In this document: positions 1 through 7,414 of the stretch, in pieces | How the letters are laid out: every line of letters begins with the position of its first letter | Numbering within the stretch: the stretch's first letter is position 1 | NCBI GenBank assembly: GCA_036377595.1 | Contig: DASUYB010000103.1 | Span: 116,850 to 180,849 of the forward strand | DNA: 64,000 nt | From: Longimicrobium sp. | GTDB taxonomy: Bacteria > Gemmatimonadota > Gemmatimonadetes > Longimicrobiales > Longimicrobiaceae | Direction of reading: 5' to 3' | Notes under the pieces: generated by a model | The model's database searches: none | What the model was told of the DNA's origin: nothing | Seen by the model: only the letters and a program-made list of their open reading frames with translations | Program-made: the position numbers and the translations under genes

Positions 1-312
1 CCCCTCCAGCTTGTCGAGCATCTCCACGCCGGCGGCGGGGCGCAGGTAGGCGGGTACCGCGCCCAGCATCTGGTCCACCAGGAAGCGCGCGGCGTCCACC
101 GTCAGCCCCGAGCCGCCGCGCGCGGACTGCTCCACGTACCACGCGCGCAGCTTGGCCAGCGTCTTCCCGTACGGCACCACGTTGCCGGTGACCAGGTTGT
201 ACACTCCGCCGTGGCTCATCTTCACCTCGGCGGCCACCTGCCGCACGGAAGTCAGTTCCACGCGCCTGCGCAGCGCTTCGCGCAGGAGCTCGATCTCGGC
301 GTCTCGGTCCAC
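1..312 (-). CDS. Small HTH-like regulator (partial, C-terminus missing)
   Basis: The 5' part of a leftward gene that runs off the window; 104 codons are visible with no stop. The chosen start is GTG at 312. The visible protein begins with an alpha-helical, Glu/Leu-rich stretch (AEIELLREALRRR). A helix-turn-helix-like segment follows at residues 20-50, with SVRQVAAEVKMSHGGVYNLV and then a PYGKTLAKLRAWYVEQ helix. This layout suits a short DNA-binding regulator in which a recognition helix (SHGGVYNLV) precedes a Gly-containing wing or turn. No effector domain is visible, and the real family cannot be settled from this piece. A Cro/XRE-like or transposon-resolvase-like helix-turn-helix are both possible. 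Confidence 0.5.
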   Translation of the reverse strand, partial: MDRDAEIELLREALRRRVELTSVRQVAAEVKMSHGGVYNLVTGNVVPYGKTLAKLRAWYVEQSARGGSGLTVDAARFLVDQMLGAVPAYLRPAAGVEMLDKLEG

Positions 313-499
313 CTGGGCCGTCCCGGCAAGGTTTGGCGGTCCTGTCCAGTCGGCAGAGAGTTGCCAAATTGGACGTGAACGGGACCTACCTTACGCGCAT
401 CGGGCCGTCGGAACAAGGGCATTTTGCACATGAAAGTCTCCGCAGCGCACGGTTCTGGGGCAAACATGGACACCTTTGCGCATCATCTGTCGGAAACGA

Positions 500-530
500 G
501 AGGGGGCGCCCCCTTCGGAGCGCCCCCCTC
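500..530 (-). terminator. Intrinsic terminator hairpin of the DUF2059 gene
   Basis: GAGGGGGCGC at 500-509 pairs with GCGCCCCCCTC at 520-530, leaving one extra C and a TTCG-containing loop. It lies just past the stop of the leftward DUF2059 gene. There is no long T-tract. Confidence 0.7.
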
Positions 531-551
531 GCATCACCCAATCTCCCTTGC

Positions 552-1019
552 TCAGGGTCGGGCGCCGGCGCGCGCGGAGAGGTGCTGGCGGATCATCTCC
601 TGCAGCTCGGGCATGTGCTCGCGCACCGCACGCTCGCCCAGCGCGGCGCCCTGCTGCATCAGCGAGGGCGTAGCGCGCGCCAGCTTCTGGCCCACGGGGG
701 TGCGGTAGAACTCCGCCATCTCGCGCAGCTCGGCCTCGCTGAAGGTGTTGGCGTACATGTCCGCGTAGTCGGCCTTCAGGTTGTCCCAGCTCATGTAGCG
801 CGCGAAGAACTCGCGCAGCACCGACTCCATCCCCCGCAGCCGCGGGTCGCCCTGCAGCTGCACCTGCAGCGCGGTGTTCAGCGACGCCTCCAGCGCCTGC
901 GGCACGCGCATGGCCACCAGCACGTCCATCGCCGCCATGCGGTGGCTGGGCGAGCGCTGCGCCGCCGCCCCGCCCGCCGCCAGCGCGACGAGGGCGAGCG
1001 CCAGCAGGATCTTCTTCAT
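552..1019 (-). CDS. DUF2059 domain secreted protein
   Basis: A 155-residue protein with a clear Sec signal peptide (MKKILLALALVALAAGGAAAQ). The C-terminal half matches the DUF2059 pattern: the segment with FSEAELREMAEFYRTPVGQK at about residues 108-127 is the family hallmark, followed by a helix carrying MPELQEMIRQHL. DUF2059 proteins are small periplasmic or exported helical proteins of unknown function. Start ATG 1019 is chosen because the signal peptide begins there; an in-frame extension to about 1298 has no protein-like character. It stands alone, and a GC-rich hairpin follows its stop. Confidence 0.85.
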   Translation of the reverse strand: MKKILLALALVALAAGGAAAQRSPSHRMAAMDVLVAMRVPQALEASLNTALQVQLQGDPRLRGMESVLREFFARYMSWDNLKADYADMYANTFSEAELREMAEFYRTPVGQKLARATPSLMQQGAALGERAVREHMPELQEMIRQHLSARAGARP

Positions 1020-1177
1020 GCGGAACTCCGTCGTTTGCAGGGAGATGGCGATGCCGTCCGCGCGAAAGAACGCCTCCCGCCGCGCGGCGCGCAAGCGGGA
1101 GGCGTCGTCACGCCAGGAGCGCGACGAGTCGTGCCGGGGATCCTGAAACGTCGTTGGGGTTTCCGGGATCCATGATT

Positions 1178-1196
1178 TCACACGGAGGACACGGAG
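1178..1196. repeat. Single arm of the CGGAG palindrome family
   Basis: The sequence TTTCACACGGAGGACACGGA matches one arm of the intergenic palindromes (compare 18474-18544 and 41140-41212), but no complementary arm follows. It sits just past the stop of the RiPP-like gene, the same 3'-end position used by the complete copies. Confidence 0.6.
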
Positions 1197-1213
1197 CCCG
1201 CATCCGCAGTGCG

Positions 1214-1423
1214 TCAGATGCAGCCGGCGTAGCAGGTGAACTGCTCCACCCGGGTGTCGATCTCGCAGACACACCCGTCCTCGGACATGCTCTCGCACCC
1301 CCCGGCGCAGTTCGAGTAGATCGAGCCCTGCCCGCGTACGGTCCCACGCTGTCTCGCCTCGATGCCTTCGGTGGCGAACTCCTCGACCTTCAGCGCGTCG
1401 ACGTCCAGCTTCAGCTTGTGCAT
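1214..1423 (-). CDS. RiPP precursor-like peptide with class I lanthipeptide-type leader
   Basis: A 69-residue peptide. Its N-terminus (MHKLKLDVDALKVEEFAT) fits the Lx[LV]xxxxLxVxxFxT leader found on Bacteroidota/Gemmatimonadota class I lanthipeptide ('pinensin-like') precursors. A Gly-Thr-Val junction (RGTVRGQ) follows at about residues 26-32. The C-terminal 34 residues hold six cysteines as C-x3-C-x7-C-x-C-x10-C-x3-C, ending CYAGCI. A strong GGAGG lies 7-8 bases before ATG 1423. No LanB/LanC, radical SAM enzyme, protease or transporter lies nearby, so any modification would have to come from elsewhere in the genome. The core holds only a few Ser/Thr, so disulfides instead of lanthionines are possible. 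Confidence 0.7.
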   Translation of the reverse strand: MHKLKLDVDALKVEEFATEGIEARQRGTVRGQGSIYSNCAGGCESMSEDGCVCEIDTRVEQFTCYAGCI

Positions 1424-1512
1424 CGAACCTCCAGTGCGTGGATGGGAACGCACCGCGCCAACCGCCCCGGGACGGTCGTTTCTGCGTACGGTTACGTCCT
1501 GAAAGATGCGCA

Positions 1513-1518
1513 ATTATC
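1513..1518 (-). promoter_or_regulatory. Possible -10 box of the RiPP-like gene
   Basis: On the minus strand this reads GATAAT, inside one of the few AT-rich patches here and about 90 bases upstream of ATG 1423. No good -35 lies 16-18 bases upstream, so the call is weak. Confidence 0.25.
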
Positions 1519-1589
1519 CGAATTTCGCAAGATCACGCGCACATTGTGGCGGAACAAGCGCAGGGAACAGCATTCGGGTGGCGCCCTGA

Positions 1590-1955
1590 TCAGCCCTGTT
1601 CCGCCAACCAGTCCAGCGCCTGCTCGCGGGTGTCGAACGCGGGGATCTTGCGGCGGGTGAACAGGAGCACGGCCTGGTAGGCGATGCGGTGCAGCCCGCC
1701 CATCCCCACGATGGCGCTGGCCCTGACGTACGGCCCGTTGTGCGCCGCCAGCTCCTTCATCGCCTGCAGCACCGCCGAGTTGTAGCGCGCGTCCTTCACA
1801 TCCGTCAGCACCAGCAGCGAGTGCGGGGGATGCTGCGCCACCACCGACTTCGAGTGCTCGATGGTGGCGATGGCCTGCTCGGGGTTCTGGATGCCGGAGT
1901 AGTCGAGCAGGAGAATGCGTTTCCCGCGGTGGTCGATGAACCGGGTGCGCTCCAT
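1590..1955 (-). CDS. STAS/SpoIIAA-like domain protein
   Basis: A 121-residue soluble protein with an alternating beta/alpha layout. A strand (KRILLLDYSGI) is followed by a helix (PEQAIATIEHSKSVVAQ), a central strand with a turn (SLLVLTDVKDARYN), a helix (AVLQAMKELAAHN), then strands and a C-terminal helix (TREQALDWLAEQ). This matches small STAS/SpoIIAA-like proteins, which act as anti-anti-sigma-like or lipid-binding modules. The D-x-x-G/S region around YSGI is where the phosphorylatable Ser of SpoIIAA would lie, but no anti-sigma kinase is adjacent. Start ATG 1955 gives the full first strand. The gene is monocistronic. Any link to the kinase gene upstream on the same strand is speculative. 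Confidence 0.6.
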   Translation of the reverse strand: MERTRFIDHRGKRILLLDYSGIQNPEQAIATIEHSKSVVAQHPPHSLLVLTDVKDARYNSAVLQAMKELAAHNGPYVRASAIVGMGGLHRIAYQAVLLFTRRKIPAFDTREQALDWLAEQG

Positions 1956-2095
1956 GGGGTGTGTCTCCGAACCGGATGGGTCTGGCTGAAACTGCAGAGG
2001 AGATCTGCGGAGGTGATGGAATGTTGCGCCCGGCCCGCGTCGGGCGCCAGCCCTCGCGATGAAGCGGCCATGGAGATGGGAGACAACAGAAAGAG

Positions 2096-2173
2096 TCTCA
2101 CGCGGAGACGCGGAGGCGCGGAGAACTCACCGCCGGACTGAGTTCCTCCGCGCCTCCGCGTCTCCGCGTGAGA
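2096..2173. repeat. CGGAG-type palindromic repeat, copy A
   Basis: A 34-base arm begins TCTCACGCGGAGACGCGGAG and its near-perfect inverse follows after a 9-base loop, with a one-base bulge. It lies just downstream of the kinase stop. The arm is itself a tandem of about 8-base GCGGAG units. Confidence 0.95.
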
Positions 2174-2182
2174 ACGATTCCG

Positions 2183-3262
2183 TTATCTCGTGATGGTGTC
2201 GCTGCGCCGCTCGACGGGCGCGTTCTCGGGCCAGAGGCGGTGCCGTCCCTTGAGCATGGGCGCCAGCGCTGCCAGCATCCCGCTCACCGTCTGGAAGCGC
2301 TTGGAGGGGTCGCGCAGCAGCGCGCGCAGGATCAGCTTCTCCAGCTCGGGGGTGACCTGCGAGTTGCGCTGCCGCGGCGGCACCACGTCGTGCGAGAGCT
2401 GGGGATAGCGCGTGTTCAGCTCGCGCGTGGTCAGGTTGCGCGGCGCGCCGTCGGGGTCCACGGGGGCGAGCGCCGTCTTCGGCTCGAAGTCGTCGTCCTC
2501 GTCGTCGTACCAGAAGTCCTCGTCCTCGTCTTCCTCGATCTCCTCCGTGGGCCACTTGCCCGTCAGCAGCTCGTAGAGGAGCGCGCCCAGCCCGTATACG
2601 TCCGTCGCTGTGGTCAGCGGCTCGCGCAGCACCTGCTCGGGGGCCATGTACGGCGCCGTTCCCAGCCGGTCGCCGGGGCGGCGCGCCTCCTTCCCCAGCG
2701 GCCACACCACGTCGAAGTCCAGGAGAACGGGGATGCCCTCGCGGAGATGCACGTTGCCGGGCTTCAGGTCGCGGTACAGCCAGCCGCAGCGGTGGAGATA
2801 GTGGATCGCCGCGCCCACGTGCATGGTGGCGCGGATGGCGTCGGGAACATGCAGGCGGCGCTTGGGGAGGCTCTCCAGCACGTCGAAGAGCGAAGGACCG
2901 GCAAGATATTCCATCAGGAGATAATGCCGCCCGTCCGAGTCGCCCGTGCCGAACACCTGCACGATGTTGGGGTGGCGAACCCGGCCCAGCACGCGCTCCT
3001 CCTTGCGCAGCGAGGTGGGGAGGCGGCGGTTCCGGATGTGCTCGGGGGCCACCATCTTGGCGGTCAGCGCGCACCAGTGGCGGTTGCTCCACACCTGGTA
3101 GAGCTCGGTCATGCGGCCACGTGCCAGGTGGCCGATCACCGTCAGCTCGCCCACGCGGTCGCCGACGGCCAGCGAGAACTCGGCCTTGGGCCGCGCCGGG
3201 TCGTGCTCCCACCGGCGCGCGGCCACCAGTCCCTGGTACCGCGGCTTTGCCACTGCCGCCAT
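2183..3262 (-). CDS. Ser/Thr protein kinase-like protein with DFD in place of DFG
   Basis: A 359-residue soluble protein with an N-terminal kinase fold and no membrane segment. Visible motifs: ATP-anchoring Lys at about 69 (ALTAKMV), alpha-C Glu at about 88-89, catalytic loop YRDLKPGN at 163-170 with Asp165, and GTAPYMAPEQ at 201-210. The glycine loop is poor (HLARGRMTE), and the magnesium-binding DFG reads DFD (182-184). The normal HRD is YRD. An unusual acidic insert rich in Asp/Glu occupies about 239-260, in the C-lobe. Start ATG 3262 has GGGAGG eight bases upstream. Most bacterial Ser/Thr kinases carry sensor domains; this one does not. It could be a weak kinase or a pseudokinase scaffold. 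No partner phosphatase is adjacent. Confidence 0.8.
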   Translation of the reverse strand: MAAVAKPRYQGLVAARRWEHDPARPKAEFSLAVGDRVGELTVIGHLARGRMTELYQVWSNRHWCALTAKMVAPEHIRNRRLPTSLRKEERVLGRVRHPNIVQVFGTGDSDGRHYLLMEYLAGPSLFDVLESLPKRRLHVPDAIRATMHVGAAIHYLHRCGWLYRDLKPGNVHLREGIPVLLDFDVVWPLGKEARRPGDRLGTAPYMAPEQVLREPLTTATDVYGLGALLYELLTGKWPTEEIEEDEDEDFWYDDEDDDFEPKTALAPVDPDGAPRNLTTRELNTRYPQLSHDVVPPRQRNSQVTPELEKLILRALLRDPSKRFQTVSGMLAALAPMLKGRHRLWPENAPVERRSDTITR

Positions 3263-3515
3263 TCGGTTGCCTCCCAACAGGTTGCGCCTCCGGTGAGCCC
3301 GGACGCGTGAAAAGCCGCGCCAATCCTCTACATCCCTACGCAACGGGCGTACCCCGCGCGGAACCCTGGCGTTTCCGGAGGGTAGCGGATTATGCTGGAA
3401 ACCGGTCCCCTCCATCCTCCGCGCGCCCGGTCCCGGGTCGTGACGTTCGCCCTTCCGCCTTCGTCCACCCCCGGGATCCCTCGCGATCCGCGCGAGGAGC
3501 AGGGACCCGATCTTC

Positions 3516-3959
3516 ATGAGGTGCCAGATGCAGCGCATCCACGCGGCCGGATGCCTGGTGCTGTCGGTGCTCGCGCTGGGCGCGGCGCCGCTCCGTGCCG
3601 GGCAGGAGTGGACCCCGCCGTCGCGGCAGATGCCGCAGATGCCCTCGGCGGGGGAGCTGGACGGGGGGTGGAAGGGATCGCTGGGGGGATGGTTCAACGG
3701 CGTGGGGGTGCCGCTCGACCAGGTGCGGGCGAGCGGCGAGGGCGGCGGCGCGCGGCCGCGCTTCGTGCGCTTCACCGGGCAGATGCGGCCGGTGGAGGCG
3801 TGGAGCGACCGCAACGGCGACGGGCGCGCCGACATGATCGAGGTGTTCCGCGACGGTACACGGGTGTACCAGCTCGTGGACGCCGACTACGACGGCACGG
3901 CCAACGTGCTGCGCGTCTACGAGAGCAGCGGCGCGCTGGCCCGCGAGCAGCGCTACTAG
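3516..3959 (+). CDS. Secreted protein with Ca-binding-like DxNxDG repeats
   Basis: A 147-residue protein with a signal peptide (about residues 1-29, cleavage near LRAGQ). The C-terminal half has two aspartate-rich loops spaced like EF-hand/dockerin or thrombospondin type 3 repeats: DRNGDGRADM at about 98-107 and DADYDGTANV at about 122-131. Each is followed by a beta-like Val/Tyr strand. Such loops usually bind calcium in exported proteins. The middle is Gly-rich. Start ATG 3516 is used; ATG 3528, with GAGG upstream, is an equally good alternative and only removes four residues. Function unknown. Confidence 0.65.
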   Translation: MRCQMQRIHAAGCLVLSVLALGAAPLRAGQEWTPPSRQMPQMPSAGELDGGWKGSLGGWFNGVGVPLDQVRASGEGGGARPRFVRFTGQMRPVEAWSDRNGDGRADMIEVFRDGTRVYQLVDADYDGTANVLRVYESSGALAREQRY

Positions 3960-4002
3960 CCCCCGCCCGCCGGGGCGGCCGGACCCGTCCGCCCCGCGCC
4001 CC

Positions 4003-4440
4003 GTGAGCGACTCCGACCTCCTGGCCGCATACCTCGCCACCGTCTGGTCCGTGGATGGACCGGACGGCGCGCTCGAGGTGCGGCCGGGCCGCATCGCGCC
4101 GCCCCCGCTTCGTCCGTCGGCGATCGTCACCGCCTACAACCCGGCCTCGCAGCCGCGCCCCGCGGAGGAGAATGACCGCGCGGACGCCGATCTGCGCGCC
4201 CGCATCGCCGCGGCGGGGGCGGAGCCGTGGCGCACCCTCGCGCGCGGGACGGGGGACGACGCCGGCGCGTGGGACGAGCCGGGGTGGCTGATCCGCGGCG
4301 ACGTGCGCGGCCTCGCCGTCGCGCTGGGCGCGGAGTTCGGCCAGAACGCGATCGTGTGGATCGACGCCGCGGGAGACGTCGCCATCGTGGTCACGCGAGA
4401 CGGGTTTTGCCGGACGGCGGTGGGCGAGGTGGTTCGGTAG
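4003..4440 (+). CDS. DUF3293 domain protein
   Basis: A 145-residue cytoplasmic protein starting at GTG 4003. Hallmarks of DUF3293 are present: the strand and loop ending in TAYNPASQPRPAEENDRAD at about 45-63, a helix of Ala/Arg pairs, and the C-terminal segment with AVALGAEFGQNAIVWID at about 105-121. The function of the family is not known. It lies 43 bases after the secreted protein gene, with a start inside a GC-rich stretch, and may share its transcript. It is the expected family length. Confidence 0.75.
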   Translation: MSDSDLLAAYLATVWSVDGPDGALEVRPGRIAPPPLRPSAIVTAYNPASQPRPAEENDRADADLRARIAAAGAEPWRTLARGTGDDAGAWDEPGWLIRGDVRGLAVALGAEFGQNAIVWIDAAGDVAIVVTRDGFCRTAVGEVVR

Positions 4441-4878
4441 ATTGTTTGCCCTCGCGCGGCTCACCGGCACGCCCGCTCCATCGCGCCCTCCCCGGCTCGC
4501 CTGAGGCTCGCCACCCCTCCCGTACCGGGCGGGGTAGGGGGAGGACATCGGCGTGGGTGGCAGGGATTCGCGCGGCCGCAGGCGGGCCCCCTCCCCCGGC
4601 CCCTCCCCCGCTGCGCAGGGGAGGGGAGAACTCAGTGCGGGGGCGGGACTTCGCGTGAGGGATGCGCGCCCGAAGGGCCGGGACGCCGCCGCGCGTGACG
4701 AGATGCCGATGATCCGCGCGGATGCTCGGCGCGGCGGTGGCCCGGCGCGGTTGGGCACAGTTGTTTCGTGCCCTACCGCGCGCGCAGCCCGTTTTGGCGT
4801 CTCCGCGCCAAACACGCCCAGATCCTGCAGTTCAAGTCAGTTCGCCGTAATCGACCGAAATCGGATCGACATAGAGAG
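4441..4878. other. 438-base intergenic region with repeats
   Basis: No credible gene. From about 4490 to 4630 the sequence is a run of CCCCTCC/GGGGAGG blocks with a hairpin (CTCCCCCGCTGCGCAGGGGA at about 4605-4624). The second half holds the dispersed repeat annotated separately. A promoter for acuB must lie here, but no clear -35/-10 pair is visible. Confidence 0.6.
4651..4800 (+). repeat. Dispersed intergenic repeat, copy 1
   Basis: It shares two conserved blocks with 37164-37325. The first begins GCGTGAGGGATGCGCGCCCG. The second contains GCCCGGCGCGGTTGGGCACA and, a few bases later, TCGTGCCCTACCGCGCGCGC. In the second block CGCGGTTGGGCAC pairs with GTGCCCTACCGCG, a 13-base stem with one mismatch. 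The sequence between the blocks has diverged. It sits upstream of acuB. Confidence 0.8.
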
Positions 4879-5550
4879 ATGCTGGTCAAGAACCGCATGA
4901 CCGCGGAACCCGTGACCGTGACGCCGGAGGACTCGCTGGCGCACGCGCTGCGGCTCACGCGCGAGCACCGCGTCCGCCACCTGCCCGTCGTCCTGAACGG
5001 CGAGCTGGTGGGGATCCTGTCGGACCGCGACATCCGCACGGCCATGCCGTCGCCCATCGAGGTGCCGGACCCCGAGCGCGCCACCATGCTCGAGCGCACG
5101 CCGGTGGAGCGGGTGATGACGCGCGAGGTGATCACCGCCGGCCCGTTCGACGCGGTGGAGGACGCGGCCGAGCAGATCTGCCGCCACCGCATCGGCTGCC
5201 TGCCGGTGGTCGACGCGCACAATCGCCTCCTGGGGTTGATCACCGAGACCGACGTGGTCACCGCGTTCGCCGAGGTGCTGGCGGCGGGCGGGCCGTCGTC
5301 TCGCCTCGAAGTCTCCGTCGCCGACCGGCCGGGAGAGCTGGCGCGGCTGCTGGCCATCATCGGCGGCGAGCTGAAGCTGAATGTGACCTCGCTGATGGTG
5401 CTTCCCGACGGCGAGGACGGGCGCAAGACGGCCATCCTCCACATCGCCACCATCGACCCGCGCGAGGCCATCGAGGCGCTGGAGCGCGCGGGCGCGAAAG
5501 TGGGCTGGCCCTCGCTGGAGGCGGATCTCAGGAAGGGGATGGAGGCGTGA
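4879..5550 (+). CDS. acuB: CBS-CBS-ACT domain protein, AcuB-like
   Basis: A 223-residue cytoplasmic protein with two CBS domains (about 1-60, beginning MLVKNRMTAEPVTVTPEDSL, and about 75-135, beginning VMTREVITAG). An ACT-like domain follows at about 145-205 (LEVSVADRPGELARLLAII). CBS pairs bind adenine nucleotides and ACT domains bind amino acids, so this looks like a ligand sensor. In Bacillus, AcuB is encoded with the AcuC deacetylase and the AcuA acetyltransferase that control acetyl-CoA synthetase. The same order, with an acuC-like and a GNAT gene following, supports the name. Its stop overlaps the next start by four bases (GTGA). ATG 4879 is chosen; in-frame sequence upstream belongs to the intergenic repeat. 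Confidence 0.85.
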   Translation: MLVKNRMTAEPVTVTPEDSLAHALRLTREHRVRHLPVVLNGELVGILSDRDIRTAMPSPIEVPDPERATMLERTPVERVMTREVITAGPFDAVEDAAEQICRHRIGCLPVVDAHNRLLGLITETDVVTAFAEVLAAGGPSSRLEVSVADRPGELARLLAIIGGELKLNVTSLMVLPDGEDGRKTAILHIATIDPREAIEALERAGAKVGWPSLEADLRKGMEA

Positions 5551-6731
5551 CCGGGCACCGCACCGCGCTGATCTGGGACCCGGAGGTCACCCGCTACTTC
5601 TTCCGCCCCGACCACCCGTTCAACCCGAAGCGGCTGGAGCTCACCGTCTCACTGATCGAGGCGATGGGGCTCGCCGGCGGCGACCAGACGCCCATCGTCG
5701 CGCCCCGCCCGGCGACGGACGAGGAGCTGCTGCGCGTCCACTCGCGCGAGTACGTCGACGCGGTGAAGCGCTTCAGCGCGGAGGGCGCGGACACCTCCGA
5801 CGCGTGGCAGTGGGGGCTGGGGACGGACGACACGCCGGTCTTCCCGGGGATGCACGACGTGACCGCGCTGGTCTGCGGGGGGACGATCCTGGCGGCGGAG
5901 ATGGTGATGAGCGGCGAGGTCACCCGCGCGTTCAACGTCTGCGGGGGACTGCACCACGCACATCGCTCGCGCGGCAGCGGGTTCTGCGTCTACAGCGACC
6001 TGTCCGCCGCCATCGCCTGGATCCGCGAGGCGCACGGTGCGCGGGTGATGTACATCGACTACGACGCCCACCACGGCGACGGGGTGCAGGGGATCTTCTA
6101 CCGCGACCCCGAGGTACTGACCCTCTCCGTGCACGAGTCGGGGCGATACCTCTTCCCCGGCACCGGCTTCGTGGACGAGCTGGGCGACGGCGACGGCTAC
6201 GGCTACTCGCTGAACCTGCCGCTGGAGGCGTTCACCGAGGACGGCTCCTGGATCTCCATCCAGCAGAAGCTCATCCCCGAGGTCGCCGAGGCCTTCCGCC
6301 CCGACGTGATCGTGCTGCAGAACGGCTGCGACGGCCACGTGCTCGACCCGCTCACCCATCTCCGCGCCACCACGAAGCTGTACGAGGAGACGGTGAGGCT
6401 GGTCTGCGAGGTGGCGGACCGCGTCTGTGAGGGCCGCGTGGTGGCCACGGGCGGCGGGGGATACGCGGTGTGGAGCGTGGTCCCCCGCGCTTGGACCCTG
6501 GTCTGGGCGGGATTGAGCGGGCAGCCGGCACCGGACGCGATTCCCCGCGAATGGCTGGAGCGCTGGCAGGGGGAGAGCCCGGAGCTCCTCCCCGAGCGCC
6601 TGCGCGACGGCGAGGGCGCGTACCCGCCCGTCCCCCGGCGCGAGGAGATCGAGGCCACGAACCGCCGCACCTTCGAGTCGCTGCGCCGGCAGGCGTATCC
6701 GCTGCTGCGCGGCTGGGGGCTGGGGTTCTGA
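5547..6731 (+). CDS. acuC: AcuC-type class I histone deacetylase-like lysine deacetylase
   Basis: A 394-residue arginase/deacetylase-fold enzyme. Zinc and catalytic motifs are intact: the His pair GGLHHAHRSRGSGFCVYSD (His136-His137), DYDAHHGDGVQ (zinc ligands Asp173 and His175), NGCDGH (Asp262), and GGGGYAVW near the C-terminus. AcuC removes acetyl groups from lysines of proteins such as acetyl-CoA synthetase in other bacteria. Start is GTG 5547, overlapping the acuB stop by four bases, which implies translational coupling. The C-terminal extension after residue 320 follows the usual AcuC length of about 390. A GNAT gene follows three bases after the stop. Confidence 0.9.
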   Translation: MTGHRTALIWDPEVTRYFFRPDHPFNPKRLELTVSLIEAMGLAGGDQTPIVAPRPATDEELLRVHSREYVDAVKRFSAEGADTSDAWQWGLGTDDTPVFPGMHDVTALVCGGTILAAEMVMSGEVTRAFNVCGGLHHAHRSRGSGFCVYSDLSAAIAWIREAHGARVMYIDYDAHHGDGVQGIFYRDPEVLTLSVHESGRYLFPGTGFVDELGDGDGYGYSLNLPLEAFTEDGSWISIQQKLIPEVAEAFRPDVIVLQNGCDGHVLDPLTHLRATTKLYEETVRLVCEVADRVCEGRVVATGGGGYAVWSVVPRAWTLVWAGLSGQPAPDAIPREWLERWQGESPELLPERLRDGEGAYPPVPRREEIEATNRRTFESLRRQAYPLLRGWGLGF

Positions 6732-6733
6732 CC

Positions 6734-7264
6734 ATGCAGGCCGCCCTCGCCGCCCACCCCGTGCCCGCCCTGTTTCCCCTTCTCCCCGCCACCCTGCGCG
6801 ACAAGGAAGGCCGCGTGTTCACCGTACGGGAGCTGCGCCCCGAAGACCGCGCCGCGCTCGCCCAGTTCTACGACGCGTTCGACCCCAAGCGCGCCGCGCA
6901 GGGGCTGCCGCCGGAAGGCGAGGTGCGGATCGCGCGCTGGCTGGACCAGGTGCTGCCGAACGGGACGCACCTGGCCGTCGAGCGCGACGGCCACCTCGTG
7001 GGCCACGCCATGCTCCTGCCGACGGAGAAGGAGGGGGTGCACGAGTACGCCATCTTCCTGGCGCGCGAGGTCCGCGGCCAGGGCGTGGGCACGCAGGTGA
7101 ACCACCTTTCCGTGGAGGTCGCGCGGGCGATGGAGCTGCGCGGGCTCTGGCTCTCCGTGGAGCCGCACAACCGCCCCGCGCTGCGCAGCTACGAGAAGGC
7201 GGGGTTCCGCTTCGTCCCCGGCACCGTCTACTCGCCCGAGGTGGAGATGGAGCTGGCGCTGTAG
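6734..7264 (+). CDS. GNAT family N-acetyltransferase (AcuA-like position)
   Basis: A 176-residue GNAT protein. The acetyl-CoA pyrophosphate loop reads VRGQGVGTQ at about 113-121 (R/Q-x-x-G-x-G/A). The C-terminal beta-alpha-beta is present (LWLSVEPHNRPALRSYEKAG, then a GFRFVPG turn). It starts at ATG 6734, two bases after the deacetylase stop, so it belongs to the acuB-acuC operon. By position it would be the acetyltransferase that opposes AcuC. By sequence it is a generic GNAT, so the substrate (protein lysine or a small molecule) is inferred only from the neighbours. Confidence 0.8.
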   Translation: MQAALAAHPVPALFPLLPATLRDKEGRVFTVRELRPEDRAALAQFYDAFDPKRAAQGLPPEGEVRIARWLDQVLPNGTHLAVERDGHLVGHAMLLPTEKEGVHEYAIFLAREVRGQGVGTQVNHLSVEVARAMELRGLWLSVEPHNRPALRSYEKAGFRFVPGTVYSPEVEMELAL

Positions 7265-7414
7265 GGCCGTTCCCCTTCCGTCCATCTCCGGACACATGCG
7301 CCCGCCACTTCCCGATTGCGGAAGGGCGGGCGCTGCGCTTATGCTGGCCCGCGTTTTGATTTGCCCCGTGCGAGCGTTGTTTCCGCAGTCCGGTCCCTAA
7401 CGCGGAGCCCCACC

